From contig NZ_JAOXLP010000002.1 of NCBI RefSeq assembly GCF_025791835.1, positions 1 through 64,000 on the forward strand: 64,000 nucleotides of DNA, read 5' to 3'. This DNA comes from Roseomonas xinghualingensis (GTDB lineage: Bacteria; Pseudomonadota; Alphaproteobacteria; Acetobacterales; Acetobacteraceae). A model generated the notes under the pieces. The model was not told where the DNA came from and did not search any database. It saw only the letters and a list, made by a program, of their open reading frames with translations. Below are positions 42,507 to 51,241 of this stretch, in pieces. Numbering within the stretch: position 1 is the first letter of the stretch; the number at the start of each line of letters is the position of its first letter. Both the position numbers and the translations under genes were made by a program.

Positions 42507-42866
42507 ATGGCTGACGCATCGCGCAAGCCGCCCTTCGATCTCGATTCCATGACCGCCCAACAGCTGAATGCCCTGATCGAGGCTGCCGAGGCAAAGCGGG
42601 CGGAGAAGCAGGAAGAGGCGAAGGCTGCGCTGCTCGAGGAATTCCGAGGCAAGGCTGCGGAACTCGGGCTGGAATTGGACAAGCTGCTGCCGGGTGCCAC
42701 GCCGGCCCAGCCCTCTGGCCGTCGCACGCGCCGCGATGCCGGTGGTTCCATTGCCGTCCGCTTCCGTGGCCCGAATGGCGAAACCTGGAGCGGCCGTGGC
42801 CGTATGCCGAAATGGCTTTCGGTTATGGAGGCCCAGGGCCGCAAGCGCGAGGAATTCCGCATCTGA
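42507..42866 (+). CDS. H-NS/HvrA-family nucleoid-associated protein
   Basis: A 119-residue protein: an N-terminal oligomerisation coiled coil (LNALIEAAEAKRAEKQEEAK) and the C-terminal H-NS DNA-binding motif RFRGPNGETWSGRGRMPKWL, the AT-hook-like loop that reads minor grooves of AT-rich DNA. Alphaproteobacterial HvrA-type proteins act as global silencers and photosynthesis/electron-transport regulators. The start is ATG 42507; a GTG at 42489 is possible. The preceding AT-rich leader is the probable autoregulatory site. Confidence 0.95.
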   Translation: MADASRKPPFDLDSMTAQQLNALIEAAEAKRAEKQEEAKAALLEEFRGKAAELGLELDKLLPGATPAQPSGRRTRRDAGGSIAVRFRGPNGETWSGRGRMPKWLSVMEAQGRKREEFRI

Positions 42867-42956
42867 TCTGGCTCCCCACCACGGCATGTCGTGGTGGGGC
42901 TTCAAGCGGCATCGGGGTGGGCCTAACTGGCATCGGGAAAAACCGGAGCCGTCCCT

Positions 42957-44057
42957 TTGACTGACCTTTTCGAACCGCTGACGCTGCGTGGCGTGACGCT
43001 GCGTAACCGCATTGGGCTTGCGCCCATGTGCCAGTATTGCTGCGGCCCCGATGGGCGCCCGACCGATTGGCATCTCGCCCATCTCCTGCAACGCGCGATC
43101 GGCGGCGCCGGGCTGATCCTGACCGAGGCGACGGCTGTGACCGCCGAGGGCCGCATCACCCCCGCCGATCTCGGCCTTTGGGAGGAGGCGCAGGTGGCCG
43201 GCCATGCGCGGCTGGTCAGCGCCATCACGGCGGCCGGCGCGGTGCCGGGCATCCAGCTTGCCCATGCCGGGCGTAAGGCCAGCCGTAATCCACCCTGGGT
43301 CCATGGTGCAGCCCAGCCCGGCTGGGAGGCGATCGGCCCCTCCGCCCTGGCGATGGACGGGATGCTGGTCCCGCGCGCCATGGCGGAATCGGAAATCGCT
43401 GACACCATCACCGCCTTCGTCGCGGCCGCGCGCCGGGCGGTGCGCGTGGGGTATCGCGTGGTGGAGCTACATGCGGCCCATGGCTATCTGCTGCACCAGT
43501 TCCTCTCGCCGCTGTCCAACACGCGGGAGGATTCCTGGGGCGGCGATTTCGAGGGCCGCACGCGGCTGGTCCGGGAAACCGCGGCGGCACTGCGCGATGC
43601 GCTGCCCGCTGATATCGCGCTGTTCCTCCGCATCAGCCACACGGACTGGGCGGAAGGTGGCTGGACCACGGCCGAAAGCGTGGAACTGGCGCGCCGCGTG
43701 GCGCCGCTGGGCGTGGACCTGATCGATGTTTCCTCGGGCGGGATCACGAACCGGCAGGAGATCCCTCTTGGCCCGGGCTATCAGGTGCCGGGGGCGGAGG
43801 CGGTGCGCGGCACCGGCATTCCGGTGGCCGCGGTGGGGCTGATCGACGACGCCGAACAGGCTCAGACCATCCTGACCGAAGGCAAGGCCGACATGGTGCT
43901 GCTGGCCCGGGCCATGCTTCGCGATCCCTATTGGCCTATCCGTGCCGCCCAGGCGCTGGGCCGCACGGACCGGCTGGCCATCCCGCCGCAATATGAGCGG
44001 GGTTGGGGGAACCTGCCGATGCGGCAGGAAACGGCGGAGCCTATGCCGACACTCTGA
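42957..44057 (+). CDS. Old-yellow-enzyme (NADH:flavin oxidoreductase), YqjM/NamA type
   Basis: A 366-residue FMN-binding TIM-barrel ene-reductase. It begins at TTG (LTDLFEPLTLRGVTLRNRIG). APMCQYCCGPDG, QLAHAGRKAS (His pair that binds the substrate carbonyl), ELHAAHGYLLHQFLSPLSNT, DSWGGDFEGRTRLVRE and ADMVLLARAMLRDPYWP are as in YqjM. It reduces the C=C bond of alpha,beta-unsaturated carbonyls with NAD(P)H, in detoxification or terpenoid degradation. The TTG start lies in a region with no alternative ATG before the first family block. It stands alone. Confidence 0.94.
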   Translation: MTDLFEPLTLRGVTLRNRIGLAPMCQYCCGPDGRPTDWHLAHLLQRAIGGAGLILTEATAVTAEGRITPADLGLWEEAQVAGHARLVSAITAAGAVPGIQLAHAGRKASRNPPWVHGAAQPGWEAIGPSALAMDGMLVPRAMAESEIADTITAFVAAARRAVRVGYRVVELHAAHGYLLHQFLSPLSNTREDSWGGDFEGRTRLVRETAAALRDALPADIALFLRISHTDWAEGGWTTAESVELARRVAPLGVDLIDVSSGGITNRQEIPLGPGYQVPGAEAVRGTGIPVAAVGLIDDAEQAQTILTEGKADMVLLARAMLRDPYWPIRAAQALGRTDRLAIPPQYERGWGNLPMRQETAEPMPTL

Positions 44058-44148
44058 GAGGGAGAATGGGGGTTTGCCTCCGTGCCTCCGCTGGGGTGGC
44101 GTCGGCCACCCTGGGCTGGCTTCCGGCCAGCTCGCGCCAGCTCCTGGC

Positions 44149-45024
44149 CTATGGCGCTTCGGCCTGCACTTTCCAGAGGAAGGCGCGTGATGCCCCCGGC
44201 GCCAGGCTGATCACCCCTGGCTTCTCCGCGAACTCCCCGGTCCAACCCAGAGGCGCGGCCGTGCCGGACCATGGTTCCAGGCACAGGAAGGCCGCGCCGG
44301 GCTTCGACCAGAGGCCAAGATCGCCATAGCCCTCCCATTCCATCTCCAGCGATGCGCCGCTGGGGGCGGCATAGCGGATCCGGTGGCCGGGGAAGTCCGG
44401 CAGGACGATGGCGTCCTGCGCGAAAAGCTCCGGGTGGAGCGGTAAGGTGCCATCGGTGAGAGGGATGGTTTCCACCGCGTCCAGCAGCCCGCCGGTCAGG
44501 CGCCGGGCGGAGAGGGTGGACGCCTGGAGATCGGGGAAGGAGAGGGTGTGGCCCTCCCACGAGCTGCCCCCCGGCAGGGGCCAGGCGAAGGCGGGATGGG
44601 CACCGAGGCTGAAGGGCAGGGGGGTGGCGCCAGGGTTGGAGACGGTGACGTTGCAGCTCAGGGTGCCGTCCCGCACCACCCATTCCACATCAAGGCAGAA
44701 GGGGAAGGGGTAGGATTCCCGCGTGGCGGAGTCATCCGTCAGGCGCAGGGCGCAGCTGATGGCTTCGCGGCGGATCCAGGCAAAGCGCCGGTCGCGGGCG
44801 AAGCCGTGCTGGGTCAGGCGATGGGGCTGGCCGGCATGGCGGAGCGTGTCATCAGGCAGGCGGCCAACGGTGGGGAAGAGGATGGGGGCCCGGCGCGGCC
44901 ATTCGGGGCCAGCCTGCCATAGCCATTCCCGCCCGGCCGCGTCGCGCAGGGATTGCAGTTCCGCACCATCCTCCGAGACGGTGACGATGAGGGCGGTGTC
45001 GCCGAAGCGGTGCGTGTCGGGCAT
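44149..45024 (-). CDS. Aldose 1-epimerase (mutarotase) family protein
   Basis: A 291-residue beta-sandwich protein of the galactose mutarotase-like superfamily. VSEDGAELQSLRDAAGREWL, PILFPTVGRLPDD, RLTQHGFARDRRFAWIRR (catalytic-type His), SLGAHPAFAWPLPGG and a late GAAFLCLEPWSGTAAPLGW are characteristic of the YeaD/LacX-like branch. It interconverts sugar anomers. The start MPDTHRF at 45024 is the first family-like codon. It is divergent from the PEBP-family gene, 85 bp apart. A different mutarotase sits in the uronate locus at 59 kb. Confidence 0.9.
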   Translation of the reverse strand: MPDTHRFGDTALIVTVSEDGAELQSLRDAAGREWLWQAGPEWPRRAPILFPTVGRLPDDTLRHAGQPHRLTQHGFARDRRFAWIRREAISCALRLTDDSATRESYPFPFCLDVEWVVRDGTLSCNVTVSNPGATPLPFSLGAHPAFAWPLPGGSSWEGHTLSFPDLQASTLSARRLTGGLLDAVETIPLTDGTLPLHPELFAQDAIVLPDFPGHRIRYAAPSGASLEMEWEGYGDLGLWSKPGAAFLCLEPWSGTAAPLGWTGEFAEKPGVISLAPGASRAFLWKVQAEAP

Positions 45025-45109
45025 GGGACCTGGATGGGATATCGGCAGGGCTGCCGCAACCCGGCGGCCCTGCATGCGTCCGTTTGGGAACGAGCCGAGG
45101 AACGCCCCC

Positions 45110-45679
45110 ATGCTGCAGAACCTGCCTTCCGGCCTTGGCCGCATCCTGTCGGGATTGCGGCCGGGGATCAATGGCCTGCTCTTCGCTGAGGTGAATGTGC
45201 CGGCGGTGATCGAGGTCTCCAGCCCCGCCTTCACCCAGGGCGGGGCCATTCCGGCCCTGCACACGGCCGATGGGCCTGGCATCTCGCCGCCTCTGTCCTG
45301 GCGGGGAGTGCCGGCGGGGACAACTGCGCTGCTGCTGGTGGTGGAGGATGCGGACAGCCCGACGCCGCGGCCGCTGGTCCACGCCATTGTGACCCGCCTG
45401 CCGCCCGGAGACGGCGCGCTGGCAGCGGGAGACCTGTCCGGGCCAGGGCGGCCTGGCCTGCCCGGCCTGGGGATCGGGCGGAACTCGTATTTCCAGCAGG
45501 GTTGGTTGCCGCCGGATCCACCGCCAGGGCATGGGCCCCACCATTATGCCTTCCAGCTTTTCGCGCTGTCGGCCTGGCCAGAGGGGCTAAACGGCAACCC
45601 CGGCCGGAGCGCCGTTCGGGCGGCGCTGCGTCACGGGGTTTTGGCGAAAGGCTGCCTGATCGGCACCTATGCCCGCTAG
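45110..45679 (+). CDS. YbhB/YbcL (PEBP/RKIP-like) family protein
   Basis: A 189-residue phosphatidylethanolamine-binding-protein fold: PALHTADGPGISPPLSWRGV, LLLVVEDADSPTPRPLVHAI (the ligand-pocket D.DSP...H signature), NSYFQQGWLPPDPPPGHGPH and the C-terminal YAFQLFALSAWPEG. Bacterial members are cytosolic or periplasmic small proteins of uncertain ligand. There is no obvious signal peptide. The start is ATG 45110. It converges with the 41-aa gene at 45706. Confidence 0.9.
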   Translation: MLQNLPSGLGRILSGLRPGINGLLFAEVNVPAVIEVSSPAFTQGGAIPALHTADGPGISPPLSWRGVPAGTTALLLVVEDADSPTPRPLVHAIVTRLPPGDGALAAGDLSGPGRPGLPGLGIGRNSYFQQGWLPPDPPPGHGPHHYAFQLFALSAWPEGLNGNPGRSAVRAALRHGVLAKGCLIGTYAR

Positions 45680-45705
45680 GGGGAGGTCCCCAGCGGGTAC
45701 GGGCC

Positions 45706-45831
45706 TCAGCCGAGGGTCTCGCGGATGATCTGCCGGATCTCAGCCTCGCTGAGCGTGCCCGCGGGCACGGGGCGAGAGGCAGGGGCCGGAAGGCGGTGCG
45801 AGCCCTGGTGGGCAGTGGTGTTGGTCTGCAT
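45706..45831 (-). CDS. Small protein of unknown function (41 aa)
   Basis: ATG 45831 is preceded by AAGGAAAGAAGAAATC, a good ribosome-binding stretch, and opens a 41-residue frame MQTNTTAHQGSHRLPAPASR, then PVPAGTLSEAEIRQIIRETL and Gly. The first half is Pro/Ser-rich; the last 15 residues form an amphipathic helix. No family is recognised. It lies downstream of a hairpin-rich region and cspA on the same strand, so it might be a structured-leader-controlled gene or a short regulatory peptide. Confidence 0.45.
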   Translation of the reverse strand: MQTNTTAHQGSHRLPAPASRPVPAGTLSEAEIRQIIRETLG

Positions 45832-45853
45832 GATTTCTTCTTTCCTTGGTCCT

Positions 45854-46101
45854 GGCGGCGCATGCAGCGCCGCCTGAACGGTTCCGGGACGGTCCGGCCT
45901 TCCCCTTTTCGGGGTAGAGGCGGGACAGCCGCGATATAGATCGTTTGGCGACGCTCTTCTGTCGCCTCACGATCGCGATGGGTGGACCCGGATTGGTCCA
46001 CCCTGGACAGGGAAAGGGCGCCAGCAGGCCTGCTGGCCCACGGCGCCCCACCTATCCGGCACAGGCGGCGTGCCGCCTCAGCCAAAGACCCGTCCGGGTC
46101 T
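45854..46101 (-). ncRNA. Hairpin-dense, possibly structured RNA region between cspA and the 41-aa ORF
   Basis: In 248 bp the minus strand can form, in order from cspA: AGACCCG/CGGGTCT (46086-46101), AGGCGGC/GCCGCCT (46063-46078), GGGCGCC/GGCGCCC enclosing AGCA-GGCC-TGCT (46016-46048), GGTGGACC/GGTCCACC (45981-46002), GATCGT-GGCGAC/GTCGCC-ACGATC with a 2x2 internal loop (45939-45974), and GGCGGCGC/GCGCCGCC (45854-45874). The first hairpin, overlapping the cspA stop and followed by TTT, could be its terminator. The rest may form a 3' UTR, a leader for the 41-aa gene, or an independent small RNA. No protein frame explains it. Confidence 0.4.
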
Positions 46102-46307
46102 CACCCCATTTGGATATTGGAGGCGGACATCTTGCCCTTGGGGTCCTTCTGAACGTCGAAGGAGAGCTTGTCGCCCTCGTTCAGGCCGCGAAGGCCCGCG
46201 CGGGTGACGTCCGAGATGTGGACGAACACGTCCTTGGACCCGTCATCCGGCTGGATGAAGCCGTAGCCCTTGGTCGCATTGAACCACTTCACGGTTCCGG
46301 TCGGCAT
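46101..46307 (-). CDS. cspA: Cold-shock protein (CspA family)
   Basis: A 68-residue single OB-fold RNA chaperone: MPTGTVKWFNATKGYGFIQP, with RNP1 (KGYGFI) and RNP2 (VFVHIS) motifs, then GLNEGDKLSFDVQKDPKGKM. It binds single-stranded RNA and melts structure in cold or stress. The family-like start is ATG 46307; codons upstream are not conserved and no good ribosome-binding site is seen, so a long regulated leader is likely. It is divergent from pnp, another RNA-structure gene, and followed by hairpin-dense DNA. Confidence 0.97.
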   Translation of the reverse strand: MPTGTVKWFNATKGYGFIQPDDGSKDVFVHISDVTRAGLRGLNEGDKLSFDVQKDPKGKMSASNIQMG

Positions 46308-46844
46308 CGATGGCGTATCTTTCGAATGGGTTACCCTCGAGGGCCGGAGCCGACGAGGAGCCACGAACCGGCATAGAGACGGGCCCGGTCGCCCGTTAAG
46401 GGCGATGAAAGCGGTCCGAACCAGTGTTGGCCACCGAGAGGTGGGGGCCGAATGGTCGATTTGCAACCCGCCGGCTCCGGTTTATCCTGCCCCCTCGCCC
46501 CGAAGGGCGATCAGCATGATTTTCCTGGCCTTCTGAATACGAAGAGGCCATACAGCGGCCCGCCGGGTGGGACCGAAGGGTTCTGCCCGCCCTCCGCGCA
46601 TGCGGTGGGCTGACAGGAACGGCCGCGCCGCGGCGTTTCCGGCCACATGGACCCCCCGTCGCGCCAAGAGCGCGCCGAGGACCGCGATGCGGCAACGCAC
46701 GCGGACCCATGCAGCCCGAGACGCCGGGCATCCCAGCCCGGAGACAGTGGGGCTGGGGGGGCGCAGAGACCCTTCATCCCATCCGTGTGTCGCACCACCG
46801 CCCCGACCGGCAATCCGGCCGAGCGGGGCCGACAGGACGCACGC
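46308..46844. other. 537-bp divergent leader region between cspA and pnp
   Basis: No gene is supported in this gap. On the plus strand the pnp-proximal 120 bp contain CCCAGCCC (46732-46739)/GGGCTGGG (46750-46757) and CCCCG (46801-46805)/CGGGG (46824-46828) enclosing CCGG-CAAT-CCGG, the latter ending 16 bp before the pnp ATG. In enterobacteria a pnp leader hairpin is the RNase III site for autoregulation; these stems could play that part. The cspA side is probably a long 5' UTR, as usual for cold-shock genes. Confidence 0.45.
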
Positions 46845-49058
46845 ATGTTCGACAACTACTACCGCAAGGACATCGACTGGGGCGGCAAGACGCTGACCCT
46901 CGAGACGGGCAAGGTGGCCCGCCAGGCCGATGGCGCCGTGATGGCGCGCCTGGGCGACACCATCGTCCTTTGCACCGTGGTCGGCGCCCGCTCCGTGAAG
47001 CCGGGCCAGGACTTCTTCCCCCTCACGGTGAACTACCAGGAGAAGGCCTTCGCCGCCGGCAAGATCCCGGGCGGCTTCTTCAAGCGCGAGGGCCGTCCCT
47101 CCGAGTCCGAGACCCTCACCTCCCGCCTGATCGACCGCCCGCTCCGCCCGCTCTTCCCCGAGGGCTTCCGGAACGAGGTGCAGGTGATCGCGACCGTGCT
47201 GTCGCATGACCTGGAGAACAACCCGGACATCGTGGCGATGGTCGGCTGCTCTGCCGCCCTGACGCTCTCGGGCATCCCCTTCTTCGGCCCGATCGCCGCC
47301 GCCCGCGTCGGCTATGCCGCCGGCGAGTACATCCTGAACCCGACGCTGGAGCAGGTGAAGACGAGCGAGCTTGACCTTGTCGTCGCCGGTACGGCCGAGG
47401 GCGTGCTGATGGTCGAGTCCGAGGCGAAGGAGCTCACCGAGGAGGTGATGCTCGGCGCCGTGGAGTTCGGCCACAAGGCCTTCCAGCCCGTGATCCAGGG
47501 AATCATCGAGCTGGCCGAGCGCGCCGCCAAGGAGCCCTGGCCGCTGGCCGAGCCCTCCGAGGCCGAGATCGCCCTGAAGGCCCGCATCTCCGAGCTCGGC
47601 CGCGAGGCGATGGCCGAGGCTTACAAGGAGACGGTGAAGCAGGCCCGCTACTCCAAGGTGGGCGAGGTCAAGAAGGCCATCGCCGCCAAGCTGGAGGAGG
47701 AGGGCATCGACCCCGCTTCGGCCAAGGGGCTGATGAAGGAGCTCGAGGCGGACGTCGTCCGCAACGCGATCCTGGATACCGGCCTCCGCATCGACGGCCG
47801 CGACACCAAGACCGTGCGCCCGATCGTGGCCGAGGTCGGCGTGCTGCCGCGCAGCCATGGCTCCGCCCTGTTCACCCGCGGCGAGACCCAGGCCTTCTGC
47901 GTGGCGACGCTGGGCACCGGCCAGGACGAGCAGATCATCGACGCCCTCGCGGGCGAGTACCGCGAGGACTTCATGCTGCACTACAACTTCCCGCCCTACT
48001 CGGTGGGTGAGACGGGCCGCATGGGCTCGCCGGGCCGCCGCGAGGTCGGGCATGGCAAGCTGGCGTGGCGCGCGATCCACCCGCTGCTGCCCGAGAAGGA
48101 GAAGTTCCCCTACACGATCCGCGTCGTGTCGGAGATCACGGAGTCCAACGGCTCCTCCTCCATGGCCACCGTCTGCGGCACCTCGCTGTCGCTGATGGAT
48201 GCGGGCGTGCCGCTGGTGCGCCCCTGCGCCGGCATCGCCATGGGCCTGATCAAGGAGGATCGCGGCTTCGCGGTGCTCTCGGACATCCTCGGCGACGAAG
48301 ACCATCTCGGCGACATGGACTTCAAGGTGGCCGGGTCCGAGCAGGGCATCACGGCGCTGCAGATGGACATCAAGATCACGTCCATCACCTTCGAGATCAT
48401 GAAGATCGCCCTGGAGCAGGCCAAGCATGGCCGCGTCCACATCCTGGGCGAGATGGCGAAGGGTCTGTCCGGCAGCCGCAACGAGGTGGCCGCCACCGCG
48501 CCGCGCATCACCGTGATCCAGGTGCCGAAGGACAAGATCCGCGAAGTCATCGGGACCGGCGGCAAGGTGATCCGTGAGATCGTCGAGCAGACCGGCACGA
48601 AGATCGACATCGAGGATGACGGCACGATCAAGATCGCGTCCTCCTCCACCGAGGCGACCCAGGCTGCGATCGACCGCATCCGCGGCATCACGGCCGAGGC
48701 CGAGGTCGGCGCCATCTACAACGGCACCGTCGTGAAGGTTGCCGACTTCGGCGCCTTCGTGAACTTCCTCGGTGCCAAGGACGGGCTGGTCCACATCTCC
48801 GAGCTTGGCCAGGACCGGGTGAACCGCACTGGCGATGTCGTCTCCGTGGGCGACAAGGTGAAGGTGAAGGTCATCGGCTTCGACGATCGCGGCAAGGTGA
48901 AGCTTTCCATGCGCGTCGTGGACCAGCAGACCGGCGCCGACATCACGGAGCAGGTGGGTGCCAAGCGTCCCCGTCCGGAGGGCGAGGAGAATGGCGGTGA
49001 GCGCCGCGAGCGGAGCGACCGCCCGCGCCGCGATGGCTTTCGCCGCCGCGAGGACTGA
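46845..49058 (+). CDS. pnp: Polyribonucleotide nucleotidyltransferase
   Basis: A 737-residue phosphorolytic 3'-5' exoribonuclease (PNPase), part of the degradosome. Two RNase PH domains (first from about 10; second with [54 protein letters not shown] and [20 protein letters not shown]), an all-helical linker (about 230-300), a KH domain ([20 protein letters not shown]) and an S1 domain ([20 protein letters not shown]) are all present, then an Arg/Glu-rich tail. Start [12 protein letters not shown]. rpsO, the common upstream neighbour, is absent; cspA is divergent instead. A 7-bp hairpin (49067-49086) follows the stop. Confidence 0.98.
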   Translation: MFDNYYRKDIDWGGKTLTLETGKVARQADGAVMARLGDTIVLCTVVGARSVKPGQDFFPLTVNYQEKAFAAGKIPGGFFKREGRPSESETLTSRLIDRPLRPLFPEGFRNEVQVIATVLSHDLENNPDIVAMVGCSAALTLSGIPFFGPIAAARVGYAAGEYILNPTLEQVKTSELDLVVAGTAEGVLMVESEAKELTEEVMLGAVEFGHKAFQPVIQGIIELAERAAKEPWPLAEPSEAEIALKARISELGREAMAEAYKETVKQARYSKVGEVKKAIAAKLEEEGIDPASAKGLMKELEADVVRNAILDTGLRIDGRDTKTVRPIVAEVGVLPRSHGSALFTRGETQAFCVATLGTGQDEQIIDALAGEYREDFMLHYNFPPYSVGETGRMGSPGRREVGHGKLAWRAIHPLLPEKEKFPYTIRVVSEITESNGSSSMATVCGTSLSLMDAGVPLVRPCAGIAMGLIKEDRGFAVLSDILGDEDHLGDMDFKVAGSEQGITALQMDIKITSITFEIMKIALEQAKHGRVHILGEMAKGLSGSRNEVAATAPRITVIQVPKDKIREVIGTGGKVIREIVEQTGTKIDIEDDGTIKIASSSTEATQAAIDRIRGITAEAEVGAIYNGTVVKVADFGAFVNFLGAKDGLVHISELGQDRVNRTGDVVSVGDKVKVKVIGFDDRGKVKLSMRVVDQQTGADITEQVGAKRPRPEGEENGGERRERSDRPRRDGFRRRED

Positions 49059-49145
49059 GTTCGCGCTGCCACGGTTCATCGTGGCAACGTGAAATCAAGG
49101 AAAGCCGGGCCGGAGGGACTGTTTCATTTCTCCGGTCCGGACCAT

Positions 49146-50600
49146 ATGCGGCCCCAGTGGCGGTCCCTTGACCGCCTTGTTCCAGGAAGAGTTACGGCCT
49201 TGAAGGCGATCAACACCATCCGCATGGGCGGTGCCGAAGTTCTCCCGCTCGTCGAGGGCGGGAAGGGCGTCTCCGCCTCCAACGGTGCATCCTGCGGCAA
49301 CTGGGCTGCGGAGGGTGGCGTCGGCACCTTCTCCGCTGTCAATGCCGACAGCTACGATGCCGAGGGGCGGATCATCCCCCAGGAGTATCGCGGCAAGACG
49401 CGGCGCGAGCGGCACGAGGAGCTGGTGGCCTATGGCATCGCCGGTGGCATCGCCCAGGCGCGCGAGGCCTATGAGCGCTCCAATGGCAAGGGGCGGGTGC
49501 ACGCCAACATCCTCTGGGAGATGGGCGGCGCGGAGCGCGTGGCGCGCGGGATGCTGGAAGGGGCCAAGGGCCTGATCCACGGCATCACCTGCGGCGCCGG
49601 CATGCCCTATCGCCTGGCCGACATCGCGCGGGAATACCGCGTCCACATCTATCCGATCGTCTCCTCCGCACGTGCCTTCAGCGCGCTGTGGAAGCGCGCC
49701 TATTCCAAAGCGTCCGAGTGGCTGGGCGGCGTGGTCTATGAGGATCCCTGGCTGGCGGGTGGTCATAACGGCCTGTCCAACTCCGAGGACCCGCGCAAGC
49801 CGGAGGCGCCCTATGCGCGCGTGCTGAAGCTGCGCCAGCAGATGCGCGAGTTCGGCCTCGGCGACGTGCCCATCATCATGGCCGGCGGCGTGTGGTGGCT
49901 GGAGGAGTGGGAGGACTGGATCGACAATCCCGAGTTGGGGCCGATCGCCTTCCAGTTCGGCACTCGTCCGCTGCTGACGCGCGAGAGCCCGATTCCGGAT
50001 GCCTGGAAGCAGCGCCTGCTGACGCTGAAGCCGGGCGACGTCTCCCTGCAGAACTTCTCTCCCACTGGCTTCTACAGCAGCGCGGTACGCAACGAGTTCC
50101 TGATGGAGCTTGAGGGGCGGAGCCAGCGGCAGGTGGCCTATACCGCCGAGCCGATCGGCGAGCATTCGGCGCAGTATGGCGTCGGCCCGCGCAAGCGGCC
50201 GGTCTATCTCGTGCCGGGCGACCTGCAGCATGTGAAGCAGTGGGAGAGCGAGGGCCATATCGAGGCGCTCCGCACCCCCGATGACACGCTGATCTTCGTG
50301 ACGCCCGAGACCAGCCGGCAGATCCTGGCCGATCAGGTGGCCTGCATGGGTTGCCTCTCACAGTGCCGCTTCTCCAACTGGGCGCAGCACACGGACGATC
50401 ACTCCAACGGCAAGAAGGCGGATCCGCGCAGCTTCTGCATCCAGAAGACGCTGCAGGAGATCGGCCATGGCGGCGATCCCGAGCACAACCTGATGTTCGC
50501 AGGGCACAACGCGCCCCGCTTCGCGCAGGATCCCTTCTACTCGAACGGCTTCATCCCGACGGTGAAGGAGCTTGTCGGGCGGATCATGACGGGGCGCTGA
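49146..50600 (+). CDS. Nitronate monooxygenase (2-nitropropane dioxygenase)-family protein with C-terminal Cys cluster
   Basis: A 484-residue FMN enzyme of the NMO/YrpB superfamily: INTIRMGGAEVLPLVEGGKG, GLIHGITCGAGMPYRLADIA, VYEDPWLAGGHNGLSNSEDP, VPIIMAGGVWW and IAFQFGTRPLLTRESPIP. It is longer than typical NMO (about 320-350). The extra C-terminal part has DQVACMGCLSQCRFSNWAQH, a Cx2Cx3C cluster, and further on RSFCIQKTLQEIGHG. Possible roles are nitronate detoxification or another flavin-linked oxidation. The start is uncertain: GTG 49089 and ATG 49146 are both usable. Confidence 0.85.
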   Translation: MRPQWRSLDRLVPGRVTALKAINTIRMGGAEVLPLVEGGKGVSASNGASCGNWAAEGGVGTFSAVNADSYDAEGRIIPQEYRGKTRRERHEELVAYGIAGGIAQAREAYERSNGKGRVHANILWEMGGAERVARGMLEGAKGLIHGITCGAGMPYRLADIAREYRVHIYPIVSSARAFSALWKRAYSKASEWLGGVVYEDPWLAGGHNGLSNSEDPRKPEAPYARVLKLRQQMREFGLGDVPIIMAGGVWWLEEWEDWIDNPELGPIAFQFGTRPLLTRESPIPDAWKQRLLTLKPGDVSLQNFSPTGFYSSAVRNEFLMELEGRSQRQVAYTAEPIGEHSAQYGVGPRKRPVYLVPGDLQHVKQWESEGHIEALRTPDDTLIFVTPETSRQILADQVACMGCLSQCRFSNWAQHTDDHSNGKKADPRSFCIQKTLQEIGHGGDPEHNLMFAGHNAPRFAQDPFYSNGFIPTVKELVGRIMTGR

Positions 50601-50710
50601 GCGCCGGTCTGTGCAAGTGCGTATTTGATGCGATTCCGAACGGCCCGGTCCTGGCAAGGGGCCGGGCCGTCCTGATTCCGTGATGCTGCCTCACGTGCCG
50701 CTTGGATGAC

Positions 50711-50730
50711 AGTCCAATTCGCTTTGGACT
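50711..50730. promoter_or_regulatory. Inverted repeat upstream of iorAB
   Basis: AGTCCAA-TTCGCT-TTGGACT is a perfect 7-bp inverted repeat, 46 bp before the iorA start. LysR-type sites share such imperfect T-N11-A palindromes, but no regulator gene adjoins. A weaker AGCCC/GGGCT stem (50745-50759) follows. Confidence 0.5.
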
Positions 50731-50775
50731 AACTTCCATGCTCAAGCCCCTTTCGGGCTCCAGGCGGAGGCGACG

Positions 50776-51225
50776 ATGCTGGAACTTTCAATCAATGGCG
50801 AAACCCGGCAGGTAGAGGCGGAGGGCGACACCCCGCTCCTCTGGGTGCTGCGCGATACGCTTGGCATGACGGGTACGAAGTATGGCTGCGGCATCGCCCA
50901 GTGCGGGGCCTGCACGGTGCTGGTCGATGGCACCGCAACCCGCGCCTGCGTCACGCCGGCCGAAAGCGTGGTCGGCGCGCAGGTGACGACGATCGAGGCG
51001 GTGGAGCGCGATCCGGTTGGCGCCAAGGTGGTCGAGGCCTGGGTCTCCAACCAGGTGGCGCAATGCGGCTACTGCCAGTCCGGCCAGGTGATGGCCGCGA
51101 CGGCATTGCTGAAGCAGACGCCCAAGCCGAGCGAGGAGGACATCACCGCCGCGATGACCAATCTCTGCCGCTGCGGCACCTACAATGCCATTGCCGCCGC
51201 CGTGCGGCAGGCCGCGACGGCCTGA
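50776..51225 (+). CDS. iorA: Isoquinoline 1-oxidoreductase-type (2Fe-2S) small subunit
   Basis: A 149-residue xanthine-oxidase-family subunit holding two 2Fe-2S clusters: a plant-type one (Cys38, Cys43, Cys46 in [17 protein letters not shown], Cys58) and an alpha-helical one (Cys97, Cys100, Cys131, Cys133 in [10 protein letters not shown] and [10 protein letters not shown]). It shuttles electrons from the Mo site to an external acceptor. It has no signal of its own and would be exported with its partner. It is followed after 16 bp by the molybdopterin subunit. Confidence 0.93.
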   Translation: MLELSINGETRQVEAEGDTPLLWVLRDTLGMTGTKYGCGIAQCGACTVLVDGTATRACVTPAESVVGAQVTTIEAVERDPVGAKVVEAWVSNQVAQCGYCQSGQVMAATALLKQTPKPSEEDITAAMTNLCRCGTYNAIAAAVRQAATA

Positions 51226-51241
51226 GCGGGGAGGGCGGAGC

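Noticed and set aside
46511..46855. Minus-strand open frame in the cspA-pnp gap
   Set aside because: No ribosome-binding site, no recognisable domain, Arg/Pro/Gly composition as expected by chance at this GC.
46482..49079. Very long minus-strand open frame (over 800 codons) opposite pnp
   Set aside because: It mirrors the strong codon bias of pnp in high-GC DNA, has no domain-like sequence (His/Asp/Gly-rich) and lacks a ribosome-binding site.
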